Positions 1-6,002 of a stretch of DNA of 21,575 bases are shown piece by piece. This DNA is from a virus. The stretch lies in the IMG/VR virus record IMGVR_UViG_3300002835_001275, positions 1 to 21,575 of that record. The stretch is one strand, 5' to 3'. Position 1 is the stretch's first letter. Every line of letters starts with the position of its first letter. The translations under genes were made by a program, and so were the position numbers. A model generated the notes under the pieces. It worked only from the letters and a program-made list of their open reading frames with translations. It searched no databases and was not told the DNA's origin.

Positions 1-1
1 T

Positions 2-121
2 GAATGGTTAGACTTAGCTGGATCAGCCACACCTAGAAATCTAAAACTTTTGGCCGATGAGAAACTTAAGAACTGGATCGATACCAAAGCTAACTGGGAG
101 AAAGTCACATGGTTAAACTAG
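2..121 (+). CDS. C-terminal end of an upstream phage gene (portal protein by position)
   Basis: An open frame enters at base 2 and runs 39 codons to a TAG at 119-121, ending in the residues WEKVTWLN. It is acidic/basic mixed and helical in character, and I recognise no motif. It overlaps the start of the prohead protease by 13 bases, which is the tight coupling typical of phage head operons. In HK97-type modules the gene before the protease is usually the portal, so that is the positional guess; a small unknown protein is equally possible. The identity rests on synteny only. Confidence 0.5.
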   Translation, partial: EWLDLAGSATPRNLKLLADEKLKNWIDTKANWEKVTWLN

Positions 122-678
122 AAACACGATTCACCACAGAATTTAGGGTAGAGCAAGATGGAAAAAAGCTAGTAGGTTATGCTGCAAAGTTTAGTCCTAA
201 TAGGTCTCAGGATTTGGGTGGATTCCTTGAACAGATTGACCCTAAAGCTTTCACCCGATCACTGGCACAGGGTGCAGATGTTCGCGCACTTATTAACCAT
301 GATCAGAACTTAATCCTAGGTAGGTCCACCAGTGGCACTCTTAATCTTTCTGTGGATTCTGAAGGGTTACTAGTCGAGATCACCCCACCGGACACCAGCT
401 ATGCAAGGGATCTAATGGTCTCGATGAGCAGAGGAGATGTTACCCAGATGTCATTTGCATTCATCACCAAGAAGGATGCATGGGATAAAGAGGGTGAGAA
501 GAACATCCGAACCCTGCTCGATGTCGATCTGCATGATGTCAGCGCAGTAACCTATCCAGCCTATTTAAATACTGAAATAGGGCTGAGAAGCCTGTCAAGT
601 TTCTTAGCAGAAAAACAGGAGCAGGAATCAGAGATTCAAAGAAGAATAAATTTGGTTAGCCTGTTAAAAGTAAAATAA
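109..678 (+). CDS. HK97-family prohead protease
   Basis: A 189-residue serine protease of the HK97 prohead protease family (peptidase family U35, herpesvirus assemblin-like fold). It digests the scaffold-like delta domain of the capsid protein and itself during head maturation. The N-terminal GYAAKFSP block, the GFLEQIDPKAF block, the INHD motif carrying the probable catalytic His64, and QMSFAF carrying the probable nucleophile Ser115 are in the expected order and spacing. DVSAVTYPAY, the hallmark block near residues 142-152, follows. The length is normal for the family. The start overlaps the previous gene by 13 bases. The usual next gene, the capsid gene, is separated from it by an extra gene and a terminator, which is unusual. 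Assignment is firm. Confidence 0.95.
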   Translation: MVKLETRFTTEFRVEQDGKKLVGYAAKFSPNRSQDLGGFLEQIDPKAFTRSLAQGADVRALINHDQNLILGRSTSGTLNLSVDSEGLLVEITPPDTSYARDLMVSMSRGDVTQMSFAFITKKDAWDKEGEKNIRTLLDVDLHDVSAVTYPAYLNTEIGLRSLSSFLAEKQEQESEIQRRINLVSLLKVK

Positions 679-740
679 TCTTGGTATCCCAAAAGTGATC
701 TGATAGCATGGTTTCATTACTCTTTCATGAGGATGGAACC

Positions 741-1166
741 ATGATTTTTAAAGACCGTTGGGCTATGCAAAGATGGGCAGTTGAAAAGGTTGGGACCGGA
801 TGGTCTCCAGGTGCCAAGGGCACTGATGCAGCAGATATCATTCATGAAATGCCAAATCGCCCACCTTATAAAACGGATTGGACAGAATTCATTTCTACAC
901 TTCCAGATGATTTGGAAAACATGGTGGATCAGCATTTCCACCAATTAAAGCCCAAAAAAGATTTTATCGCAGTAGTCGAACTGGAAGATAAAAAAACTAG
1001 GGTTCTTGGCATCATGTCCGAACGAGATAAGAATGATTGCTTTAGGCAGATCTATCATTTCTTCCCTGAGCTTGTGACATCACAGGCAAAGATAGTAATG
1101 AAAACCAAATCAGAATTAAAAGTATCAGAAAAAAAACAATTAGAAAATCTTCCTAGATTATCTTAA
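741..1166 (+). CDS. Unrecognised protein between protease and capsid genes (possible moron)
   Basis: A 141-residue protein from ATG 741. I prefer this start because a GAGGATGG-like ribosome-binding sequence lies just upstream; an ATG at 708 would add 11 residues but has no such site. The sequence is mixed charge, with aromatic-rich stretches (DRWAMQRWAVEKVGTGW at residues 5-21, then a Trp/Phe segment). It ends in a Lys-rich tail (KVSEKKQLENLP). There is no signal peptide or membrane segment and I know no family for it. It sits alone between two genes that are normally adjacent and is followed at once by a strong terminator, the layout of a separately acquired 'moron' gene. An in-frame head role cannot be excluded. 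Confidence 0.75.
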   Translation: MIFKDRWAMQRWAVEKVGTGWSPGAKGTDAADIIHEMPNRPPYKTDWTEFISTLPDDLENMVDQHFHQLKPKKDFIAVVELEDKKTRVLGIMSERDKNDCFRQIYHFFPELVTSQAKIVMKTKSELKVSEKKQLENLPRLS

Positions 1167-1185
1167 TAACACCATTTAATCCTCT

Positions 1186-1215
1186 AGCCCCTAGCTAATC
1201 CTAGGGGCTTTTTTT
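1186..1215 (+). terminator. Rho-independent terminator
   Basis: A perfect 9-bp stem, AGCCCCTAG (1186-1194) with CTAGGGGCT (1201-1209), closes a 6-base loop and runs into seven T residues (1209-1215). It lies 20 bases after the stop of the preceding gene. It should end or attenuate transcription between the protease operon and the capsid gene, so the capsid gene needs read-through, antitermination or its own promoter. Confidence 0.9.
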
Positions 1216-1369
1216 ATTGTAGTCACGCTACAACATGAAACCTCAACCCATCCATATCTCAGGCTGGGTGCAACATAGATTTGATAACGAAATCTGTTTC
1301 GTGATCAAATGGCAAAAGCCTTAGTTTCTAGCCATTCAGCATGCGGTGTTTCCCATCATTCCATACGAT

Positions 1370-1397
1370 TTGACACATCCCCAACCCATGTGAAAAT
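1370..1397 (+). promoter_or_regulatory. Candidate sigma70-like promoter for the capsid gene
   Basis: A perfect TTGACA at 1370-1375 is followed after 16 bases by GAAAAT (four of six matches to TATAAT) at 1392-1397. It is the best promoter-like pair in the leader and would explain how the capsid gene is transcribed past the upstream terminator. The -10 match is weak and the host's promoter preferences are unknown, so this is tentative. Confidence 0.2.
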
Positions 1398-1420
1398 GGG
1401 GTTAGCCCTGCAGTATTTAC

Positions 1421-1457
1421 GCATGGTGGCCACCGGAGCATTCCGGCATGGTGCCAC
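1421..1457 (+). repeat. Short direct repeat within a hairpin in the capsid leader
   Basis: GCATGGTGGCCAC (1421-1433) and GCATGGTGCCAC (1446-1457) differ by a single inserted G and flank a CCGGA/TCCGG hairpin that overlaps the edges of the two copies. Each copy is itself nearly palindromic, so the unit could be a paired protein-binding site or a compound RNA hairpin. Confidence 0.6.
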
Positions 1458-1472
1458 TGCGTTGAGCGGGCA

Positions 1473-1495
1473 CCTTGAAGAATTCTTTTCAAGGA
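1473..1495 (+). promoter_or_regulatory. Hairpin sequestering the capsid gene ribosome-binding site
   Basis: CCTTGAAGA (1473-1481) can pair with TTTTCAAGG (1486-1494) through nine base pairs (one of them G-U) around the tetraloop ATTC. The AAGGA Shine-Dalgarno of the capsid gene occupies 1491-1495, so four of its five bases are in the stem; the ATG follows at 1505. This geometry suggests translational control of the most abundant phage protein. Pairing is read directly; regulation is inferred. Confidence 0.6.
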
Positions 1496-1504
1496 AAAAT
1501 ACCT

Positions 1505-2827
1505 ATGAGTATTAGTGAAATCAAAGCCTTACAGGCAGATCGCAGCGAGAAAGTTAACTCCATGGAAGCCATGGCAGTTCGAGCATTGACCCCAGAAGAG
1601 CAAACCAGCTTTGATAATCTTGCAGCATCTGTTGCTGATATTGATATCAGACTTGCAGTCCTAGAAGACAATGCTGCTGGTAGTGCATCGATTCAACAAA
1701 ATTCAGAAAAGCTGGAAGCTGTCAAACGCAGTGTAAGAAAATCTGCACCTATCGCAGCTCCAAACTTTGTTGCTGATCTGTCTGATAAAAAATCCAAGCG
1801 CACCAAAGCCAATGCTGTTCGTGGTTGGTTCCTGAGAGGCACCAGGGGTTTCAGGTCTGAATTTGCTGCTGCAGCAAATGAAATTGGCCTAGACCTTAAT
1901 TCCAACGAACTCAACCTTGAAGCTCGTGCGCAAGGTGTTGGTTCTACTGGCATCGGTGGTGCCTTGGTTAATGATGAATTCTACGGCACTTTGACCCAAG
2001 CTATGCGCGATTATAATGCTGTGCGCCAAGTGGCAACTGTAATCAGCACCAGCAATGGTTCAAACATTCAGATGCCATGCCTTGATGATACTTCCAATGC
2101 TGGAACCCTGATTGCTGAAAATGGTTCTATCAGTGAAGTAGCTTTGACTTTCACCAATAAAACCATGGCGGCTTATAAGTTTTCATCGGGTCAGGTTCTG
2201 ACCAGCTATGAACTTATGCAAGATGCCTTGATTGATGTTGAATCCCTTGTTGCTGAACAAGCTGGCATTAGAATTGGCAGAATTCAGGAAACATTGTTTA
2301 CCACTGGTACTGGATCATCCCAGCCCCAAGGTATTGTGGTTGGTAGTGCTGCTGGTAAAACAGCTAGCGCAACTAATGCGATCACTATCGATGACATCAT
2401 TGATTTGGTGTTCTCAGTAGATGAGGCATATAAGACCACTGGCAATGTTGGTTTCATGTGTCACCCTTCTATTTTGGCAGCTATTGCTAAATTGAAAGAC
2501 ACTAGCGGCACTCCTGTATTTTCCCAGAACTATTCTGGTGCAGAAGCTAGGGTGCCAACCATCATGGGTTATCCTGTGACCCTCAACAGCAACATGGCAT
2601 CCAGCCTATCTGCTGCTGGCAAAGTCCTGTTGTTTGGTGATTTCTCCAAATACTTTGTGCGTGATGTTGCAGGCGATGGCGGTATCACCATTGTGCGACA
2701 ATCTGAAACCTATGCAACTTCTGGCCAAATCGGCTGGGTAGCTATTGCAAGGTCCAGTGGATTGTTGCTCACAGCTAATGCAACCACTTATAACCCTGTT
2801 AAACACCTAATCATGGCGGCTTCCTAA
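1505..2827 (+). CDS. HK97-fold major capsid protein
   Basis: A 440-residue major capsid protein of the HK97 family. I start it at ATG 1505, with AAGGA ten bases upstream; an in-frame TTG at 1475 lies inside the hairpin and is not favoured. Residues 1 to about 60 (SISEIKALQADRSEK onward) are a helical, charged delta domain, the built-in scaffold removed by the protease. A basic linker follows, then the mature shell domain beginning around GVGSTGIGGALVNDEF. Typical later blocks are the QMPCLDDTSNAG stretch, VLTSYELMQDALIDVESLV, the GTGSSQPQGIV motif, and the C-terminal GDFSKYFVRDVAGDGGITIVR region. It matches HK97-type capsid proteins in length and order. Its mRNA appears to have its own structured leader. 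Stop and next start overlap as TAATG. Confidence 0.95.
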   Translation: MSISEIKALQADRSEKVNSMEAMAVRALTPEEQTSFDNLAASVADIDIRLAVLEDNAAGSASIQQNSEKLEAVKRSVRKSAPIAAPNFVADLSDKKSKRTKANAVRGWFLRGTRGFRSEFAAAANEIGLDLNSNELNLEARAQGVGSTGIGGALVNDEFYGTLTQAMRDYNAVRQVATVISTSNGSNIQMPCLDDTSNAGTLIAENGSISEVALTFTNKTMAAYKFSSGQVLTSYELMQDALIDVESLVAEQAGIRIGRIQETLFTTGTGSSQPQGIVVGSAAGKTASATNAITIDDIIDLVFSVDEAYKTTGNVGFMCHPSILAAIAKLKDTSGTPVFSQNYSGAEARVPTIMGYPVTLNSNMASSLSAAGKVLLFGDFSKYFVRDVAGDGGITIVRQSETYATSGQIGWVAIARSSGLLLTANATTYNPVKHLIMAAS

Positions 2828-3093
2828 TGCTAGTAACTATTTTAAAAAACCTGTCTGGATTGGGAAAATCATTCCAAGACAGACAGGTAGTTGATCTCCC
2901 AGATGATGTGGCTGTTGAATGGTGCAGGATTGGTTATGCCAGTCCTGCAAAACCAGCAGCAACTGAAAAGGCTAGTTCAAAAGTCATACCTGAGGTAAGA
3001 AAAAATGGAAATCAAGGGTCGAACGCAGGTAGTGACACAACCGACAACCGAACCTCTGACACTGTCAGAACTAAAAAACCATCTAAGGATTGA
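2827..3093 (+). CDS. Small protein after the capsid gene
   Basis: An 88-residue protein whose first 45 residues (MLVTILKNLSGLGKSF, then VVDLPDDVAVEWCRIGYAS) resemble the short domain often encoded right after capsid genes, with a 'no gap, valine-rich strand, D-L-P-D-D helix' pattern. That domain is seen in many siphophages with unknown or head-related function. The remaining half is Lys/Ser/Thr/Asn/Asp-rich and looks disordered. It starts on the capsid stop (TAATG). Its last 89 bases are read in a different frame as the beginning of the connector gene, so the disordered tail may be shaped by that overlap. The function is unassigned. Confidence 0.75.
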   Translation: MLVTILKNLSGLGKSFQDRQVVDLPDDVAVEWCRIGYASPAKPAATEKASSKVIPEVRKNGNQGSNAGSDTTDNRTSDTVRTKKPSKD

Positions 3094-3580
3094 TGGTAGT
3101 TTTGATGATGCTTTGCTTAATAGCTGCATCACCAGTGCAAGGATGTACTTTGAATCGCAGTGCGAGATATCCATAGCCAGTCAGACACTTCTGCTGGCTT
3201 TGGATTATTTCGATGACATCATTTATCTTCCTAAAGGCCCAGTCCAATCGGTACAAGATATTAGTTACGCAGACTCAAAAAACATTGCTCAGGACATGGA
3301 TGATTGGATTGAAGATTTAGTTTCTAACCCTGCTAGGATCACCCCTGCCTTTGGGGATTCATGGCCAGCCACTGCAGATGTGGTTAATGCTGTGGAGGTC
3401 AGTTACACCACTGGCTATGCCAATGCAAACCTAGTGCCTAAATTGCTGAAATCAGGAATGTTATTCTATGCTGCACATCTTTATGAAAACCGATCAGCGG
3501 TCACAGATGGTGACCTTAAAGAAGTTCCTATGGCTGTGGAATCGATCATCCAACAGTACACCACAGGGATCTACCACTAA
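3005..3580 (+). CDS. Head-tail connector, gp6-like (adaptor)
   Basis: A 191-residue member of the phage gp6-like head-tail connector family, the adaptor that forms a ring beneath the portal. The signature is at the N-terminus: EPLTLSELKNHLRIDG followed by DDALLNSCITSARMYFESQC, a pair of helices typical of the family. VEVSYTTGYA comes near residues 130-140, and then a helix for ring packing (LLKSGMLFYAAHLYENR). A GAGGTAAG ribosome-binding site six bases ahead of ATG 3005 supports this start even though it lies inside the preceding gene. It joins the next gene by a TAATG overlap. Assignment is firm by motif and by position. Confidence 0.9.
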   Translation: MEIKGRTQVVTQPTTEPLTLSELKNHLRIDGSFDDALLNSCITSARMYFESQCEISIASQTLLLALDYFDDIIYLPKGPVQSVQDISYADSKNIAQDMDDWIEDLVSNPARITPAFGDSWPATADVVNAVEVSYTTGYANANLVPKLLKSGMLFYAAHLYENRSAVTDGDLKEVPMAVESIIQQYTTGIYH

Positions 3581-3900
3581 TGCGCCCAGGACTATTACAG
3601 TATAGGGTGGAGATTCAAACACCGACATCCACAAGGGATGCCATGGGTCAACCTGTGATGAGTTGGACCACCTCCCAAACAAGGTGGGCAGGAATAATCC
3701 CACTGACTTCCAGAGAAGGTTTTTACGCTAAATCGGTTAGACCAGAACTATCCCACCGGATCACCCTGAGATGGTTTACTGGTTTGGAGCATGGCCACCG
3801 AATCAAAATGGATGCAAGAATCTTTAATATTGCCAGCATCATTAATGTCGATGAGGGTGACCACACTTTGCAGGTTGACTGCGTGGAGCTGGTGAACTAA
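3580..3900 (+). CDS. Head closure / head-tail joining protein
   Basis: A 106-residue phage head-tail joining protein (SPP1 gp16-like family), which closes the portal channel before tail attachment. It begins MRPGLLQYRVEIQ, followed by a TRDAMGQPV loop and TRWAGIIPLTSREGF. RITLRWFTGLEHGHRIKM and the strand NIASIINVDEG follow; this is the standard all-beta order of the family. The length is typical. Start and stop both overlap neighbours as TAATG, indicating translational coupling in the head-completion operon. Confidence 0.9.
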   Translation: MRPGLLQYRVEIQTPTSTRDAMGQPVMSWTTSQTRWAGIIPLTSREGFYAKSVRPELSHRITLRWFTGLEHGHRIKMDARIFNIASIINVDEGDHTLQVDCVELVN

Positions 3901-4487
3901 TGAGTAAACTAGATAGAAGCCAGTTGATCAAAAAAGGCAAGGTTTCCATTGAAGGATTGGATGCCTTATTGCAGACTTTTAAAGATTTAACGGGTGGCAA
4001 GTCTGATACCAAGCTTGTTTCAGCAATGCGCTATGCCCTGCAGCCCTTGCAGAAACAAGTGAAGGCGAATGCACCAAGGCAAAGAAGCAACAAGAATAAA
4101 TCAGGTAGGACCGGACTATTAAGAAAATCAATTGCAATGAAGGCAAAAAAGTTTGGCAGGGGAAGTAAAAAGAAAATATTAGGCCTGGTAGGTCCAAAGT
4201 TTAGTACATCCATCACATTAAAGAATGGTCTTAAAATTGAACCTTTTCGTTATGCACACCTAGTAGAAAAAGGAACAGTGCCCCACACAGTTTCGCCAAG
4301 ACGCAAAGAAAAACAGAAAAGATTTGTGGGTCCGATTATGCCTGGGAGATTTAAAAGCTGGCAACATCCTGGTGCAACCAAAGAACCATTCATGAAGCCC
4401 GCACTGGAAGCGGTGGGATCTCAAATCTTTAATCGGTTTGCCGAGAAGATGAAAGAAATTATCTCTAAAATAGGGGTAAAGAAATGA
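3900..4487 (+). CDS. HK97 gp10-like tail completion / head-tail protein
   Basis: A 195-residue protein of the HK97 gp10-like family, usually placed between head closure and tail terminator genes and needed for tail completion. Visible family blocks are KVSIEGLDALLQTFKDL near residues 14-30, the KANAPRQRS region leading to RTGLLRKSIAMKAKK, FRYAHLVEKGTVPH near 117-130, and HPGATKEPFMKPALEA near 155-170. It is unusually basic, with Lys/Arg clusters around residues 60-95 and 130-140. Its stop overlaps the next start as ATGA. Confidence 0.88.
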   Translation: MSKLDRSQLIKKGKVSIEGLDALLQTFKDLTGGKSDTKLVSAMRYALQPLQKQVKANAPRQRSNKNKSGRTGLLRKSIAMKAKKFGRGSKKKILGLVGPKFSTSITLKNGLKIEPFRYAHLVEKGTVPHTVSPRRKEKQKRFVGPIMPGRFKSWQHPGATKEPFMKPALEAVGSQIFNRFAEKMKEIISKIGVKK

Positions 4488-4906
4488 TTGAAGCAGATTT
4501 TTATTCCTACCTCACAAGCCAAACAAGCATCACCACACTGCTGGGAACTAGGATCTACCCAGATGCCAGCCCACAGAATGCAACGCTACCACTTCTGGTG
4601 TATGAAAAAACATCTGTGGATAGGCAATTAACTTTGCGTGGGGCAACAGGTGTCTGCACTGCCAGAATCACTTGTGATATTTTTGCTGCAAGCCGTACGG
4701 TTTGCGAATCGATAGTTGAATCCATTAGACTCAGGGTAGATGGTTTTCGTGGGAACTGGAACACCACTTACATCCATCAGTCCAGATTGGATTCGCAGGA
4801 TGTGGGGTGGGATCTGGAATCTGCAAAAGATACTGGGATCCACCGAGCAACGATTGATGTAGTGGTAAGTTTCACAGAACCAATAACCGATTTTTTTGGA
4901 GGCTAG
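4484..4906 (+). CDS. Tail terminator / tail completion protein (DUF3168-like)
   Basis: A 140-residue protein of the DUF3168 / tail terminator family, which caps the tail tube and joins it to the head. The N-terminus is IEADFYSYLTSQTSITTLLGTRIYPDASPQNATLP in family style (helix, then the 'RIYP..AP....LP' strand). A VYEKTSV strand, TARITCDIFAAS, and a helix ESIVESIRLRVDGFRG follow. Length and place, between gp10-like and tail tube genes, fit. It begins within the preceding stop codon (ATGA) and ends five bases before the tail tube start. Confidence 0.85.
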   Translation: MIEADFYSYLTSQTSITTLLGTRIYPDASPQNATLPLLVYEKTSVDRQLTLRGATGVCTARITCDIFAASRTVCESIVESIRLRVDGFRGNWNTTYIHQSRLDSQDVGWDLESAKDTGIHRATIDVVVSFTEPITDFFGG

Positions 4907-4910
4907 AATT

Positions 4911-5309
4911 ATGTCAGTAGCATCAACTTATGGAGTTACCCTCACCGCAGGCACTGCTATTGGAGAAGTGATTTCCATCACTCCACCCCAAAGCAAAACT
5001 TCAGCCATTCAAACCAGCAACCTTTCCACCACTGGTCAAACCCATACCTTTATCGCAGGATGGGAAGATCCAGGGGAAATGAGCTTTGAAGTTAACCTGA
5101 CTGCAGCAAATTATGCAGCCATGAATGCGCTTGCAAATGCTAGCCCTGTGGTAGAAACCACATTCACAATTACCATTCCTGCCCCTATCACCTTGGCGAT
5201 TGCAGTCAAAGGTTTCATCACCTCTAGGGGTATTAGCACCATTGCAGTGGGTGATGACCTGATTAAGGCATCTTTCACAATTAAAGTCTCAGGCGCATGT
5301 TATATATAA
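4911..5309 (+). CDS. Major tail tube protein
   Basis: A 132-residue tail tube protein; hexamers stack to form the siphovirus tail. I start it at ATG 4911 because GGAGG lies nine bases before it; an in-frame TTG at 4896 overlaps that site and is unlikely. The N-terminus places the GVTLTAGTAIGEVISITPP strand-turn before SNLSTTGQTHTFIAGWEDPGEMSFEV, a pattern of lambda gpV-like tube proteins. The C-terminus is a strand pair ending in AVGDDLIKASFTIKVSG. The length is at the short end for the family. The neighbours (tail terminator before, assembly chaperone after) fix the assignment. Confidence 0.85.
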   Translation: MSVASTYGVTLTAGTAIGEVISITPPQSKTSAIQTSNLSTTGQTHTFIAGWEDPGEMSFEVNLTAANYAAMNALANASPVVETTFTITIPAPITLAIAVKGFITSRGISTIAVGDDLIKASFTIKVSGACYI

Positions 5310-5326
5310 TTTAGGAGTTTTTTAAT

Positions 5327-5680
5327 ATGGCTTTATCTCGATCACAGATCCTTTCGAAAAAAGACAACCTGCCTAGGCAGGAAGTTTTAGTTCCAGAATG
5401 GGAAGGATCTGTATGGGTCAGAAGTCTGACAGTAGGTGAACGAGATTCAATAGATAACGAATTCAACGCAGCACGAGTCAAGAATAAAACCCCTGACAAC
5501 CTTAGAGCAAGGATGCTTATTAAAGGGTGCTGCGATGAAAAGGGAAAAGCATTATTTACAGAAGCGGATATCGCTGAAGTAAATGTGTTACCTGCCACCA
5601 TCCTTGAAAAAATCTTTGATGCGATTCTTAAAATAAATCGTATTGGAGCAGGGGCAGTAGAGGATGCGGAAAAAAACTAA
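5327..5680 (+). CDS. Tail assembly chaperone, short form (G)
   Basis: A 117-residue tail assembly chaperone, the counterpart of lambda gpG. It starts at ATG 5327 after an AGGAG ribosome-binding site. The sequence has the family's N-terminal helix, a strand pair (VLVPEWEGSVWVRSLTVGERDSI) that resembles other chaperone G proteins, and a long C-terminal helix. It ends in an acidic EDAEKN where the TAA follows directly after A AAA AAC. It should bind and keep the tape measure soluble until tube assembly. A fraction of ribosomes is predicted to slip into the T frame at this site. Confidence 0.85.
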   Translation: MALSRSQILSKKDNLPRQEVLVPEWEGSVWVRSLTVGERDSIDNEFNAARVKNKTPDNLRARMLIKGCCDEKGKALFTEADIAEVNVLPATILEKIFDAILKINRIGAGAVEDAEKN

Positions 5681-6000
5681 GGGAAAGCCCGAGTAGATTA
5701 TTTCTATTCAGGCTGGCTGGACATCTTAAAAAGATGGTGTCCGAGATCGAGCAGGATATGAGCCATTCCGAATTCATGGAGTGGGTCGCATTTGCTAGGA
5801 TCGAACCCATAGGGGATGCGCGATTAGATTTCCTAGCTGGTTCAGTTCAGCATACCCAAGTGGCATGCACCAGTACCAGCAAACACAAGCTATCTGATTT
5901 TATCCCTGATTGGTTAGGTCAGAAAGTATCTGAAAATAAGCAGACACCAGAAATGATAGCAGCAATGTTAGGCGGGTTGGTTACTAAGAAAAGGAATTAG
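5327..6000 (+). CDS. Tail assembly chaperone, -1 frameshift product (GT)
   Basis: Predicted fusion of the short chaperone (5327-5677) with a downstream T domain (5677-6000), for a 224-residue product. The T part contains MSHSEFMEWVAFARIEPIG followed by ARLDFLA, the familiar phage T-protein block, and so is real coding sequence despite lacking a credible start of its own. Its only early ATG (5734) has no convincing ribosome-binding site. The shift from frame 5327 to frame 5677 is exactly -1, and the heptamer A AAA AAC at 5671-5677 is in the correct phase, just before the zero-frame stop. Lambda-type tails use the same ratio-controlled fusion to deliver the tape measure. Coordinates are for the fused frame, with base 5677 read twice. 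Confidence 0.85.
5671..5714 (+). promoter_or_regulatory. Programmed -1 frameshift signal
   Basis: The slippery heptamer A AAA AAC (5671-5677) abuts the stop codon TAA (5678-5680). After an 8-base spacer, a hairpin is possible at 5686-5714. AGCC (5686-5689) pairs with GGCT (5711-5714); after a C-A mismatch, GAGTAGA (5691-5697) pairs with TCTATTC (5703-5709, one G-U), around a 5-base loop. Slip site phase, stop, spacer and hairpin all have the standard arrangement. Confidence 0.8.
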
Positions 6001-6002
6001 AC

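Larger units (their letters stand above)
1217..1504 (+). promoter_or_regulatory. Structured, gene-free leader of the capsid gene
   Basis: 288 bases without a convincing gene lie between the terminator and the capsid start. Five inverted repeats are visible. (1) TTGTAG/CTACAA at 1217-1222 and 1228-1233. (2) A 13-bp stem with one mismatch at 1279-1292 and 1297-1310, closing on TCTG. (3) AACCCAT/ATGGGGTT at 1383-1389 and 1396-1403, with one bulge. (4) GTGGC plus CCGGA at 1426-1437 with TCCGG plus GCCAC at 1442-1457. (5) A stem over the Shine-Dalgarno at 1473-1494. Only the first item upstream looks like a terminator, so these are more likely mRNA or protein-binding structures. Function is unknown; a cis-acting control of capsid expression is the simplest reading. 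Confidence 0.6.

Noticed and set aside
1309-1515. An open frame of 68 codons in the capsid leader.
   Set aside because: No ribosome-binding site, no protein-like pattern, and it covers the inverted repeats; leader RNA explains the region better.
5734-6000. The T part of the tail chaperone as an independent gene from ATG 5734.
   Set aside because: No ribosome-binding site, and its coding pattern begins earlier, directly at the slip site, supporting the frameshift product.
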